Source: Dyadobacter pollutisoli
GTDB lineage: Bacteria > Bacteroidota > Bacteroidia > Cytophagales > Spirosomataceae
Assembly: GCF_026625565.1 (NCBI RefSeq)
Contig: NZ_CP112998.1
Coordinates: 374,501-438,500 of the forward strand
Direction: 5' to 3'
Length of the DNA: 64,000 nucleotides
The stretch's first letter is position 1; every line of letters begins with the position of its first letter. Under the pieces are notes generated by a model that saw only the letters and a list, made by a program, of their open reading frames with translations, did not search any database and had not been told where the DNA came from. Positions 9,892-18,880 of this stretch are shown here, one piece after another. The translations under genes and the position numbers were made by a program.

Positions 9892-12800
9892 ATGTTTTCC
9901 ATTGTTGTGGCCTTGCTTTTGAGCTTAGCGTGGCCATTCTCAGAGGCTGTGGCCCAGTCGGCGAGCTTTCCCCAACCCGAAATCCTGGGATCCAAACAGG
10001 GCTTGCCACAAGGTTTTATCCCGGCAATTGTGCAGGATTCGAGAGGATTTATCTGGATCGCCACCCGTGACGGCCTGTGCCGGTTCGACGGTCACAAATG
10101 CAAAGTTTTCCAGCCCGAAGAGGGAGCAGGGCCCTCGCTTTCGTCGCTTGGACTGGAAGGAATGCTGACCGGCCCGAATAACAAAATCTGGATTGTGACC
10201 GATCGCGGGGACATTGATGTTTTTGATCCGCTGAAAGAAACTTTTACTAACTATTCAAAGCAACCTTTTTACCGGAAAGCATTCGGGAAGGCATTGCTGA
10301 AAAATTTGTTCCTCGACAAACAAGATAGGCTCTGGCTCGCTTTTAATGAGCCCGGCATTGCCTCCATTGATCTCAATAGCAATAAAATCAAGTGGTATAG
10401 TAGTAGGGCGGGAGAGTCCGGTTCTATCGCTAAAAGTACATTCAGGGATATCATTGAGGACCGTTATGGTATGATGTGGGTAGCCACAACGAAAGGTATT
10501 TTTCAGCTTGCGAAAAACTCAGACAGGTTTGTGAAGTATCGCCCTGAGGATAAGGTATTTGAAAAAATTGACAAAAAAATCTACGCGCTGAAAGAGCGGC
10601 ATAATGGCGACTTTTTGTTGCTGTCCGAGGATAAGGTGACCGTTTTAAAGCCTGGTACAGGGCAAACAACCGACTATCCTGCCGTAACCGATACCAAGGG
10701 AAGGTATAAACACTACATTGTTACGGATAGTAAAGGGAATAATTACTTCCACCGCATGAACCTGCTGTATCGTTTTGATGATAGGGAGGGTTTGAAGGAA
10801 TTGCCCGGTCAGGCCGATATTTCTGAATTCAAAAGCTTGCTGATTGACCGCTCAGATGTGCTATGGGCGGGCAGTAATGGGCAGGGTGTTCTTAAATATA
10901 ACCTGAGGGCGGGTTACTTCAAAGCACTTCCTTACCGGCTCGACTTCATCAAAGATCTTTTTGGAAGCTTTTTGGGGATGCCGGAAAGTCAGCTTACGAC
11001 TTTGGCCCCCGACTTATTTACCTACAATTTCCGGTATACAATTGATAGGGAACAAAATATCTGGTTCAATGGCGGACGTACGCCGTTTTATAAATTTAAT
11101 CCAAAATCCAAACAACTTAGCGTGGTCCCATTTCCCGTAGAGATCCGGGATATCAAGCGGGCGGATTTGCCGATAGCCATGTCAACAGATCCGAATGGCC
11201 GGATATGGGCGGTTTATGACTCCCTGGCGATGTATTATGAAAATGGGCTGTGGCATTCTTTTCAGCACAAACTTCGGCCCCAGATCCAATCCGGTATCTT
11301 ACAGATTGTCGCTGATAACCAGGCATTATGGATTGCAACCACCGTTAAGGGCCTTTACAGGCTGGACCTTACCAGCGGCAAAATTCGTCAGTTCAGTCAT
11401 CATTCGGCAGATACCAATTCTTTGAGCAGTGACAATCTGTATTGTCTGTTCAGTGATCCGCTCAACGACAACCTGCTTTGGGTCGGCACATTTGGTGGCG
11501 GAATGTGTAGTTTTAATAAGCAGACAGGCCATTTCAGACGGTTAACAAAGAAAAATGGTTTGCCGAATGATGTCGTCTATGCAGCCATTCCCGATCGTCG
11601 GGGCAATGTGTGGGTGGCCACTAACCAGGGACTTTCGCAGGTTAACAGGAATACTTTCAAGGTCCGTACCTACACGAGAGAGGATGGGTTGATGGCGGAT
11701 GAGTTTAACCGTTTCCATTTTTTGCAGTTGCCCGACGACCGGATTTTTCTCGGCGGGGTAGAAGGTATTACCGCATTTGACCCTCGCCAGACCAATGAAG
11801 ACCGGTACCAGCCCCTCATTCAGATCACCTCGATAGCCGTGAACAATCATTTACTCTCAAAAGGGCCGCTGACCAAAGAAGTACCTATTTCGGCACTCAC
11901 GAGTCTGGAACTGAACTATGATCAAAACTTCATTACCATTGATTTTGCGGCGATGCAGTTCAACAGAGTGGGAAAAATAAAATACAGGTATCAACTTGCA
12001 GAACTGGAAGAGCATTGGACGGAGACCGAAGAGCCGGTTACAAAATATACGGATCTGAGGCCTGGTAAATACGTTTTGCGGTTGAATGCCTCTAATACCA
12101 TCGGTGAGTGGAGCAGCCAGATCAGGACGCTGAGCATTACCATACACCCTCCCTGGTGGCAAACGTGGTGGGCGTATCTATTGTATGCAGGTATCCTGAT
12201 ATCAATCATTTATGCAGCTGTCCAAACTTATGTAAACCGGCTGAAACTGAAACAATCCATCGCTTTTTCTCAAAAAGAAATGGTTTTGAAACAAAAGGAA
12301 TCCGAACAGCTCCGCGAGGTAGACGAGATGAAAACCAGGTTCTTTTCAAACATTACGCACGAATTCCGTACCCCACTCACGCTAATACTGGCGCCCACAG
12401 ACCAGATGTTGCAGGAGCCGAGAGATACCAATGATGCCAATCGTCTCGCATTGATCGGGCGAAATGCACAGCAATTGCTGGGCCTGGTCAACCAGTTGCT
12501 CGATCTGTCCAAGCTGGAATCGGGTACTATGAAAGTAGCTGAAACCCAAAGTGATCCGGCAGAGTTCATTGAAGGAATTGTACAGACTTTTGAGATCACT
12601 GCAAAATCAAAAAACATTCAGCTGTCATTCGAAGCCGATGCTCGTGGGAAATATTATTGGTTTGATCATGAGAAACTGGAACGGATCATGAATAACCTCA
12701 TTGCCAATGCTGTGAAATTTACCAATGAAAATGGTCGGGTGAGTATTGTATTGGAAACACGGGCCGTGGGAGTACGTATATTGGTCAGCGATACAGGTAT

Positions 12801-13836
12801 TGGCGTTCCTCCCGAGCTGGCGGGTCATATTTTTGACAGGTTTTTCCAGGCCGAAACCGATGGCTACCAGCAAGGCAGCGGGATCGGGTTAGCCATTGTC
12901 AAAGAACTGATTGAACTACAAAACGGCACCATTAGGCTCGATAATGATATCAATGGTTTTAAGACGATGTTTACTCTCTCGCTTCCATATCGACTCGCGG
13001 CACCTGCGCAAAAGGATCAGATTTTCTATCCCGTTGCAGAGCTGATCAATACTGAAATGTCGCCAGTGCCCGACGAAACGATCCAGAAGATTCTCTTGGT
13101 AGAGGATAATAACGAACTAGCTGGTTTCATTGCGGGTAGTTTTGGGGCGGGTTACCATTTTTATCATGCCGAAAATGGTCAGGAAGGCATTGATATGGCA
13201 CTTAGCTTCATGCCCGACCTGATTATCAGTGATGTGATGATGCCTGTTATGGACGGTTATGAATTTTGTCAAAAGATCAAATCCGATCTGCAGACGAGCC
13301 ATATTCCTGTCATTTTGCTGACTGCCAAGTCCGCCATGGAAAGCCGGTTGGAAGGGTTAGGACGGGGAGCAGATGATTACATTACTAAGCCTTTTCACCT
13401 GCCCGAGCTGACATTGAGGATAAAAAACCTCCTGCAAAGGCAGCGCAGGTTGCATGACTTGCTATATATGCGTTTTGCCTCGGCCGACGATTTGTCTGTG
13501 GCTGAGCAAGACGAAATAACCGATCCATTTTTGATCCGCCTGCATGCAATACTGGATGAAAACCTGGAAAACCCAGATTTTGGCGTCAATGAGTTGGTTC
13601 GGGAAATAGGAATGAGCAATAGCAGCCTCAACCGCAAACTGAAAGCACTCACCGGAATCGCTGCAGTGGAACTGATCCGCAATTACCGGCTGAAAAAGGC
13701 CGCGGGTTACCTCTCGGACGGGATGCCTATTTCGGAAGCTGCTTACCAGGTTGGGTTCGATAATCTGTCCTATTTCGCGAAGTGTTTTCGTGATTTATTT
13801 CAAATGTCCCCACGCGATTTCGCAGCTATGAGTTGA
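9892..13836 (+). CDS. Hybrid two-component system regulator (propeller sensor, histidine kinase, receiver, AraC-type HTH)
   Basis: I place the start at the ATG at 9892, giving 1314 residues, because a signal peptide (MFSIVVALLLSLAWPFSEAV) begins exactly there; an in-frame start at 9679 would bury it. Order of parts: periplasmic two-component propeller repeats to about 650 (QDSRGFIWIATRDGLCRFDG, RRGNVWVATNQGLSQ), a Y_Y_Y domain, a membrane segment at about 760-785, a HisKA domain with His823 in NITHEFRTPL, an ATPase domain (NNLIANAVKF, DTGIGVPPEL, GSGIGLAIV), a receiver from 1064 with phospho-acceptor Asp1114 in SDVMMPVMDG, and a C-terminal AraC-type HTH. All catalytic motifs are intact. Such proteins sense oligosaccharides in the periplasm and switch on susCD-type loci, so the SusC/SusD pair is the likely target (inference). 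Confidence 0.94.
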   Translation: MFSIVVALLLSLAWPFSEAVAQSASFPQPEILGSKQGLPQGFIPAIVQDSRGFIWIATRDGLCRFDGHKCKVFQPEEGAGPSLSSLGLEGMLTGPNNKIWIVTDRGDIDVFDPLKETFTNYSKQPFYRKAFGKALLKNLFLDKQDRLWLAFNEPGIASIDLNSNKIKWYSSRAGESGSIAKSTFRDIIEDRYGMMWVATTKGIFQLAKNSDRFVKYRPEDKVFEKIDKKIYALKERHNGDFLLLSEDKVTVLKPGTGQTTDYPAVTDTKGRYKHYIVTDSKGNNYFHRMNLLYRFDDREGLKELPGQADISEFKSLLIDRSDVLWAGSNGQGVLKYNLRAGYFKALPYRLDFIKDLFGSFLGMPESQLTTLAPDLFTYNFRYTIDREQNIWFNGGRTPFYKFNPKSKQLSVVPFPVEIRDIKRADLPIAMSTDPNGRIWAVYDSLAMYYENGLWHSFQHKLRPQIQSGILQIVADNQALWIATTVKGLYRLDLTSGKIRQFSHHSADTNSLSSDNLYCLFSDPLNDNLLWVGTFGGGMCSFNKQTGHFRRLTKKNGLPNDVVYAAIPDRRGNVWVATNQGLSQVNRNTFKVRTYTREDGLMADEFNRFHFLQLPDDRIFLGGVEGITAFDPRQTNEDRYQPLIQITSIAVNNHLLSKGPLTKEVPISALTSLELNYDQNFITIDFAAMQFNRVGKIKYRYQLAELEEHWTETEEPVTKYTDLRPGKYVLRLNASNTIGEWSSQIRTLSITIHPPWWQTWWAYLLYAGILISIIYAAVQTYVNRLKLKQSIAFSQKEMVLKQKESEQLREVDEMKTRFFSNITHEFRTPLTLILAPTDQMLQEPRDTNDANRLALIGRNAQQLLGLVNQLLDLSKLESGTMKVAETQSDPAEFIEGIVQTFEITAKSKNIQLSFEADARGKYYWFDHEKLERIMNNLIANAVKFTNENGRVSIVLETRAVGVRILVSDTGIGVPPELAGHIFDRFFQAETDGYQQGSGIGLAIVKELIELQNGTIRLDNDINGFKTMFTLSLPYRLAAPAQKDQIFYPVAELINTEMSPVPDETIQKILLVEDNNELAGFIAGSFGAGYHFYHAENGQEGIDMALSFMPDLIISDVMMPVMDGYEFCQKIKSDLQTSHIPVILLTAKSAMESRLEGLGRGADDYITKPFHLPELTLRIKNLLQRQRRLHDLLYMRFASADDLSVAEQDEITDPFLIRLHAILDENLENPDFGVNELVREIGMSNSSLNRKLKALTGIAAVELIRNYRLKKAAGYLSDGMPISEAAYQVGFDNLSYFAKCFRDLFQMSPRDFAAMS

Positions 13837-14006
13837 CTTAATGATGGTCAGCGTTTCTCACCGGTAGATCAAAGCCCTGATATGCTTTTAGTTTTTGATA
13901 AACAACGGTTACATTTGATCAATTACAACTTAACTTCAAATCCAGCCAGGGAATATCAGAAACAATCCAAAGTGTCATCACATTAGCCACCTAATCAATA
14001 AACTTA

Positions 14007-15305
14007 ATGCTTAACGCATTCTTTACCCGATCTCTTACGCTTTGTATCCTCTCTTTGCTACTACCCTTAAAAACGATTTTCGCTCAGTCGGCTGAAAAAT
14101 ATTATTTGATCAAGGCCGGGCAGATGTATGATTCGGAGAAGAATGAATTCCTTAAAAACAAACAAATACTGGTTAAGGGAAATACCATTCTGAAAGTCGG
14201 TGATAAATTGGATACGCCGCCGGGTACTACTGTTCTGGATTACGGGAATGCTACCGTCACGCCGGGTTTAGTTGATGCTCACTCACACTTACTTTTTCGG
14301 CAGGGTGCTACCGAAAATGCGGCCTATGACGGTATAATGAACTCTCCGGAAACAAGGGTATTAAGGGCCGTGGGATATGCGAAAAGCTATCTGAATGCAG
14401 GGTTTACTTCGATCCGTGATCTGGGGAACTCTGAACAATATCTGGACCTGGAAGTCAGAAATGCGATCGAGAGAGGTGATTTTCCTGGCCCCAGAATGGT
14501 AGTTTCCGGCCCGATTATCAGCGCAATGGATGGACAATTGTATGGGATGCCGGTTAAGGAATTTGATAAATATTCGAGCAAAGAGTATTCGATGGTGAGC
14601 GGTGTTGAGGAAGCAGCAAAGGCCGTAAAGGAACATATCGCTCGTGGTGTGGACGTGATCAAAATAACAGCAATTGGAAATCGTCTTGTTCTAACTTTGG
14701 AGGAAATGAAGGCAATCGTGCAGGCTGCCCACAGGGAAAGGGTAAAAGTAACGGCACATTGCGAACGGGATTGGGCGGTACATGCGGCCATTGAAGCGGG
14801 TGTTGACGGGTTGGAGCATGGCTATGGTTTCACACCGTCCACCCTCGATACTATCGCCAAAAGAGGTATATACCTTGTCCCGACCGACGGTTCTGTGGAT
14901 CTCAGGGAGAGATACCTGAAAGGGGAAAATATTGCATTTAATGACCAGGAGATCAGGAAAAATTTCAAGCCATTGCACGACAGAATCAAAGCTGCGCATA
15001 AGGCCGGCGTATTGATCGTGGCTGGTTCGGATGCTTACGTTGACTTCCATATACCAAGAGGAGAAATGGCCAAGTATACTATTTCCGGTTATTTTGAGGC
15101 AGGGTTGTCGGCCGCTGACGTGTTAAAAACAGCAACTTATAATGCTTCGATTGCTTTGGGAATGAAGGGCCAGATCGGCGTCATCAAAGAGAATACCATG
15201 GCGGATATATCGGTTTTTAACGGGGATATGCAAAAGGATTTTAAGAAAGCTCTTTTTGAAGTCAAAATGGTGATGAAAAACGGGGTAGTGGAGTATCAGA
15301 ATTAA
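14007..15305 (+). CDS. Exported amidohydrolase-family protein (imidazolonepropionase-like subgroup)
   Basis: This 432-residue protein has an N-terminal signal peptide ending near TIFAQS (residue about 28). Metal-dependent amidohydrolase motifs are intact: the His-x-His pair H92/H94 in VDAHSHLLF, a lysine in GVDVIKITA that may be the carboxylated ligand, histidines in VTAHCE and GLEHGY, and the aspartate in VAGSDAY. Related proteins hydrolyse cyclic amides, dipeptides (Xaa-Pro or Xaa-Arg) or N-acyl compounds; the substrate here cannot be read from the sequence. It lies 170 bases after the hybrid regulator on the same strand and may share its regulon. A hairpin follows the stop. Confidence 0.88.
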   Translation: MLNAFFTRSLTLCILSLLLPLKTIFAQSAEKYYLIKAGQMYDSEKNEFLKNKQILVKGNTILKVGDKLDTPPGTTVLDYGNATVTPGLVDAHSHLLFRQGATENAAYDGIMNSPETRVLRAVGYAKSYLNAGFTSIRDLGNSEQYLDLEVRNAIERGDFPGPRMVVSGPIISAMDGQLYGMPVKEFDKYSSKEYSMVSGVEEAAKAVKEHIARGVDVIKITAIGNRLVLTLEEMKAIVQAAHRERVKVTAHCERDWAVHAAIEAGVDGLEHGYGFTPSTLDTIAKRGIYLVPTDGSVDLRERYLKGENIAFNDQEIRKNFKPLHDRIKAAHKAGVLIVAGSDAYVDFHIPRGEMAKYTISGYFEAGLSAADVLKTATYNASIALGMKGQIGVIKENTMADISVFNGDMQKDFKKALFEVKMVMKNGVVEYQN

Positions 15306-15312
15306 TGGCCGA

Positions 15313-15337
15313 CCACCGGGATTATACTGCCCGGTGG
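15313..15337. terminator. Hairpin between convergent amidohydrolase and TPR genes
   Basis: CCACCGGG at 15313-15320 pairs with CCCGGTGG at 15330-15337 around a 9-base loop, in the 48-base gap between two convergent stop codons. There is no clear T tract on either strand, so terminator function is a guess from position. Confidence 0.4.
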
Positions 15338-15353
15338 CGGGTGAATTATCTCC

Positions 15354-16106
15354 TTATTTTATCATAGTTCTCGCTTTATCCGCGCGTTCCTTGGCGTCGG
15401 CGAGTCCCATTGCTGCGGCTTTATCATAGTATTCGGCAGATTTTGCATACTCTTTATTGTTCAGGTAAAATTCTGCCATGCTGTCGTAGGCATTCGCTTC
15501 TTTCGGTGCGAGGGCAATGTACTTCTCCAAAGCTTCTTTGGCTTTATCCATTTCCTTTTTCTCCATATACAGATAACCCATCGTGTTGTAGTTGGGTGCA
15601 AATTTCGGGCTCAGTTTTGCCAGTTTTTGGGCATAGTCCATGGCGGCGTCGACGTCCTTATCGGAGTAAAATGAATATAATGAAGCCCATTCCAGCGCTT
15701 GCGGTGTTTTCGGGTAAGCGGCTACCAGCGCTTTCATAGTTTCACCTGCTTTTGAAGCTGTGTCTGCCTTCCACTTTACGATCAATTGACGCATTATTTT
15801 TTCCGCCTCGTTGAGGTTGGTTTCATCCAGGGCCAAAGTCTTGTCTGCGATGCCTGGTCTGGTGGCACGGGATGCGTACTGCATAGCATATACGTGGGCC
15901 ATGAAGAAATTCGGATCTTCGGCCAGCGCCTTGTCAACTTCTGCTTTACCTTCCTTGAAATGGACATTTGCATACAACTCAGCGGCACGATGCAGAGACG
16001 CGATGGCCGGTTTAGAGGTGGATGACACGGGCAGGTAAAAATCCTGGGCTGATGCGATGGTGACGCTTCCCAAAAGGAGCGCGATTACAGCAAATAAAAT
16101 TTTCAT
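15354..16106 (-). CDS. Exported tetratricopeptide-repeat protein
   Basis: The start is set at 16106 because a signal peptide (MKILFAVIALLLGSVTIASA) begins there; an in-frame extension to 16169 would add 21 residues of no signal character. The 250-residue mature protein consists mostly of TPR helices, for example ALEWASLYSFYSDKDVDAAM, NYNTMGYLYMEKKEMDKAKE and AYDSMAEFYLNNKEYAKSAE. TPR proteins mediate protein-protein contacts; this one would act in the periplasm. No partner is evident: the upstream gene is a separate response regulator 170 bases away, and the downstream gene is convergent. Confidence 0.85.
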   Translation of the reverse strand: MKILFAVIALLLGSVTIASAQDFYLPVSSTSKPAIASLHRAAELYANVHFKEGKAEVDKALAEDPNFFMAHVYAMQYASRATRPGIADKTLALDETNLNEAEKIMRQLIVKWKADTASKAGETMKALVAAYPKTPQALEWASLYSFYSDKDVDAAMDYAQKLAKLSPKFAPNYNTMGYLYMEKKEMDKAKEALEKYIALAPKEANAYDSMAEFYLNNKEYAKSAEYYDKAAAMGLADAKERADKARTMIK

Positions 16107-16275
16107 AGATAGATGGACGTTTGAGTTTACTGTTACATCCAAGCTACCTCGAATGCGTTGCCATACCAAGTGTGCCAGGACGAACGCAGTCTTTTACTGT
16201 CCGAAGGTGCCCAGTTTTTTACCGAAGGAAAATTGTCAGGGCGGTTGCCCGATTTTTGACAGGAATAGGTAGACT

Positions 16276-17013
16276 TTAAATAGTCGTGAATCGTTTCAGT
16301 AGCCCCTCCCGCAGGTTGTGGCTGAGTGGGATCGATTTACCCATTACACTGACGTGCCCGTCACTCACTTCATCCACTTGCGTCAGGTTCACCAGATAGG
16401 ATCGGTGCACCCTTACAAAATGATTGGCAGGAAGTTTATCTTCCATTACCTTCAGTGTCGTTGTCATCAGGTACTCTTTGTTCGCTGTGAAAAGGTGGCA
16501 GTAGTTGCGATCGGCTTCCACGTAGAGAATATCAGCGATGAAGATTTTGACGATCTTTTCACGGAGGCGGACAAAAATCCGGTCACTCAGGACAAACGGT
16601 TTATTGGAGTTATCATTCGAAGCGGGATGATGTTCATCGGCCAGGCGGGTGACGGCCAGTTCAATAGTACGCTGCAGCTCAACGGGCCGTATTGGTTTGG
16701 AGATAAAGGCATAGGGGCGGGTGTTCTTGGCCCGGGTAAAGGTAGCCTCATCGGTATTGGTCGTGACGTAAATGATCGGGATGTTCCACCGCTGGTGGAT
16801 TGCCTGGGCCGTTTCGATGCCGTCGAGCAGGCCTTTGAGGCTGATATCGAGTAAAATCAGATCGGGTCGGTCGGTTTCGACGTGCCGGATAGCTTCTTCA
16901 CCCCGAAGGACAATCCCGCTCACCTCATAGCCGAGTTTGCTGAGCTGCAGGGCGATGTCAGCGGCAACAATCATGTCATCTTCCACAATGAGCAACTTTA
17001 CGGCGATGTTCAT
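16276..17013 (-). CDS. LytTR-type response regulator
   Basis: This 245-residue protein has a receiver domain at residues 5-120, with acidic residues in IVEDDM, phospho-acceptor Asp56 in DLILLDISLKG, and a conserved lysine in AFISKPIRP. A LytTR DNA-binding domain follows at about 145-240 (ADILYVEADRNYCHLFTANK, then FVRVHRSYLVNL). Such regulators usually work with LytS-like or 7TM-type kinases encoded next door. Here no histidine kinase is adjacent, so it is an orphan whose partner must lie elsewhere. The targets are unknown. Confidence 0.93.
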   Translation of the reverse strand: MNIAVKLLIVEDDMIVAADIALQLSKLGYEVSGIVLRGEEAIRHVETDRPDLILLDISLKGLLDGIETAQAIHQRWNIPIIYVTTNTDEATFTRAKNTRPYAFISKPIRPVELQRTIELAVTRLADEHHPASNDNSNKPFVLSDRIFVRLREKIVKIFIADILYVEADRNYCHLFTANKEYLMTTTLKVMEDKLPANHFVRVHRSYLVNLTQVDEVSDGHVSVMGKSIPLSHNLREGLLKRFTTI

Positions 17014-17162
17014 GGTATCTGATTAAAATTCGTCAAAACTTAGGGCGCAAATCCACTCACTTCCGTTTGGCGAAAACAGAAGTCGAACTACTAATGTCCA
17101 CAAAAACAGCGGGAAAGCAGTTTTGTTAGGGTGAAAAAATACAAAAAATACCAAACATAGTA

Positions 17163-17537
17163 CTACGATAGTGCCTCCGATCCTGCAAGAATCCGGTCGC
17201 GATGCTGCTTGCCCCATTTATGCATTGCAATAATCACGTCCGACAGCGTGTCGCTGTAAGGAGTAAGTGCATACTCCACCGTCACTGGCTTCGTGTTGCA
17301 GACCGTCCGGGTCACCAAGCCATTCATTTCCAATTCCTGTAATTCCTTAGATAAAATCCGCGGGGAAATTTGCGCCTCCCGGGACAGCTCACGAAATCTC
17401 CTCTTTCCATCCCTTAGTATCGAGATCAAAACCAGCTTCCATTTGCCGCCAACCACATCCAGGGTGTCCTGAATCGTCATTCTTGCCTTCGGGCAATGAT
17501 CATTGTCGCCAGTGATGCATACGTGTTCCTTTGTCAT
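17163..17537 (-). CDS. HxlR-family winged-helix transcriptional regulator with N-terminal cysteines
   Basis: This 124-residue protein has the HxlR winged helix at about residues 20-110 (VVGGKWKLVLISILRDGKRR, RFRELSREAQISPRILSKEL, LEMNGLVTRTV). It carries Cys7 and Cys15 (the latter as HCPKAR) before the helix-turn-helix. In HxlR relatives such as YodB and HypR a cysteine in this region senses quinones, diamide or hypochlorite. It is divergent from an ene-reductase gene, which fits a sensor of electrophilic compounds controlling its own detoxifying enzyme (inference). An AAGGA box lies 7 bases before the ATG and is part of a direct repeat that may be its operator. Confidence 0.9.
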   Translation of the reverse strand: MTKEHVCITGDNDHCPKARMTIQDTLDVVGGKWKLVLISILRDGKRRFRELSREAQISPRILSKELQELEMNGLVTRTVCNTKPVTVEYALTPYSDTLSDVIIAMHKWGKQHRDRILAGSEALS

Positions 17538-17539
17538 GA

Positions 17540-17572
17540 TATCCTTTTTGTAACTGGTATCCTTTATGTAAC
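17540..17572. promoter_or_regulatory. Candidate HxlR operator: two 15-bp direct repeats
   Basis: TATCCTTTTTGTAAC (17540-17554) and TATCCTTTATGTAAC (17558-17572) differ at one base and start 18 bases apart. They sit directly upstream of the HxlR start codon and 160-190 bases before the divergent ene-reductase start. Repetition and position suggest a binding site, probably for autoregulation. The inner repeat also contains the ribosome-binding AAGGA of hxlR on the minus strand. Confidence 0.5.
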
Positions 17573-17735
17573 AGATAACAAAAGTATAACAACCCGCAGT
17601 AATTTTGCTATTGTTCAGGCAAAAAAAGAAATCGCCGGACCTAAATGGAAGCTGTTATAATCAAAAAAGTGGATAGTACCAGTTTCATGTGCCACAGCCC
17701 GCATACAGATTTTATATAATTTAAATCAATTTAAA

Positions 17736-18818
17736 ATGAATCTTTTAAGCCCAGTAACATTAGGAAACCAAGTCCTTAAAAATAGCATGGCGATGGCCCC
17801 TATGACCAGGAGCCGCTCGACGGACGACGGTGTGGTGAGCGATTTGGCCGTGTTATATTATACCCAAAGGGCATCTGCGGGACTGATTATCACGGAAGGT
17901 ATCAATATTTCAGAGCAAGCGAAGGGGAGTCCGTGGACACCTGGTCTTTACACCCGGGAGCAGATTGATGCCTGGAAAAAAGTAACGGAAGCTGTTCACC
18001 AAGCAGGAAGTGTGATCTATGCCCAGCTTTGGCATACGGGCCGGGTTGGACATACCTCGGTCAGAAATGTGGCGTTGCCGGTTGCGCCTTCGGCGGTTGT
18101 CATCGAGGGGCAGCAGCATTTTACAGGAGCCGGAATGGCCGATTACGAAACCCCTGAAGCATTAAGCCTGCAAGAGATCAGACAAATCGTTCAGGATTAC
18201 AGGCAAGCTGCGATTAATGCAATGGAAGCCGGTTTCGACGGCGTAGAACTGCATGCCGCATTCGGTTATTTACCAAACCAGTTCCTGGCTGAAAGCGCGA
18301 ACCATAGGACTGACGACTACGGCGGAAGTATTGAAAATCGCAACAGGTTCACATTAGAGGTAATGCAGCAGCTGGTTGACGCTGTCGGAGAAGACAAAGT
18401 CGGGATCAAATTGTCTCCTGCAATCCCTTATAACAGTATCATTCACGACGATCCGATCACGCAGTTCACCGCATTGATCATCGAATTGGACCGGATGCCA
18501 CTGGCTTATATACACCTGATGAATGCAGGTTTTCCGGCAGACATGTTCCCCCATTATCCGACAAATATTTTAGAGACATTTGGTACGCTCACGCGCCATA
18601 CCGTTATCGGCAATATGGGCTACGACGGAGAAACAGGGGAGAAGGAACTCGAAAAAGGCATCGCGAAAATCATTTCTTACGGCGCGTTATATCTGGCAAA
18701 TCCCGACCTTCCCAAACGCTTTGAATTGAAAGCAGAACTGAATCAGGCGGATAGGGCAACTATGTTCGGCGGTGGTGAACACGGATATACGGATTATCCG
18801 TTCCTGGATGTTGCCTAA
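17736..18818 (+). CDS. Old-yellow-enzyme-family ene-reductase (NADH:flavin oxidoreductase)
   Basis: This 360-residue TIM-barrel flavoprotein would reduce activated C=C bonds or nitro groups with NAD(P)H. Family motifs are present: NSMAMAPMTRSR near the N-terminus, QLWHTGR with His100, ELHAAFGYLPNQFLAES at 171-187, and DDYGGSIENRNRF. The paired substrate-anchoring residues are normally His-x-x-His or His-x-x-Asn; here they read His173-x-x-Phe176, so one hydrogen-bond donor seems to be missing. The gene is divergent from the HxlR regulator and convergent with the Rid-family gene. Confidence 0.93.
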   Translation: MNLLSPVTLGNQVLKNSMAMAPMTRSRSTDDGVVSDLAVLYYTQRASAGLIITEGINISEQAKGSPWTPGLYTREQIDAWKKVTEAVHQAGSVIYAQLWHTGRVGHTSVRNVALPVAPSAVVIEGQQHFTGAGMADYETPEALSLQEIRQIVQDYRQAAINAMEAGFDGVELHAAFGYLPNQFLAESANHRTDDYGGSIENRNRFTLEVMQQLVDAVGEDKVGIKLSPAIPYNSIIHDDPITQFTALIIELDRMPLAYIHLMNAGFPADMFPHYPTNILETFGTLTRHTVIGNMGYDGETGEKELEKGIAKIISYGALYLANPDLPKRFELKAELNQADRATMFGGGEHGYTDYPFLDVA

Positions 18819-18832
18819 CCCATGTTCCATCC

Positions 18833-18880
18833 CGACGTCATTGCTGTCATTGCTTTTCCGCGACGACAGCAATGGCGTCG
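18833..18880. terminator. Hairpin at the convergent ene-reductase/Rid gene ends
   Basis: CGACGTCATTGCTGTC at 18833-18848 pairs with GACAGCAATGGCGTCG at 18865-18880 (16 bp with one G-U type pair) around a 16-base loop. The right arm and loop overlap the last codons of the Rid gene. No T tract is visible. It may stop transcription from either side. Confidence 0.45.
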
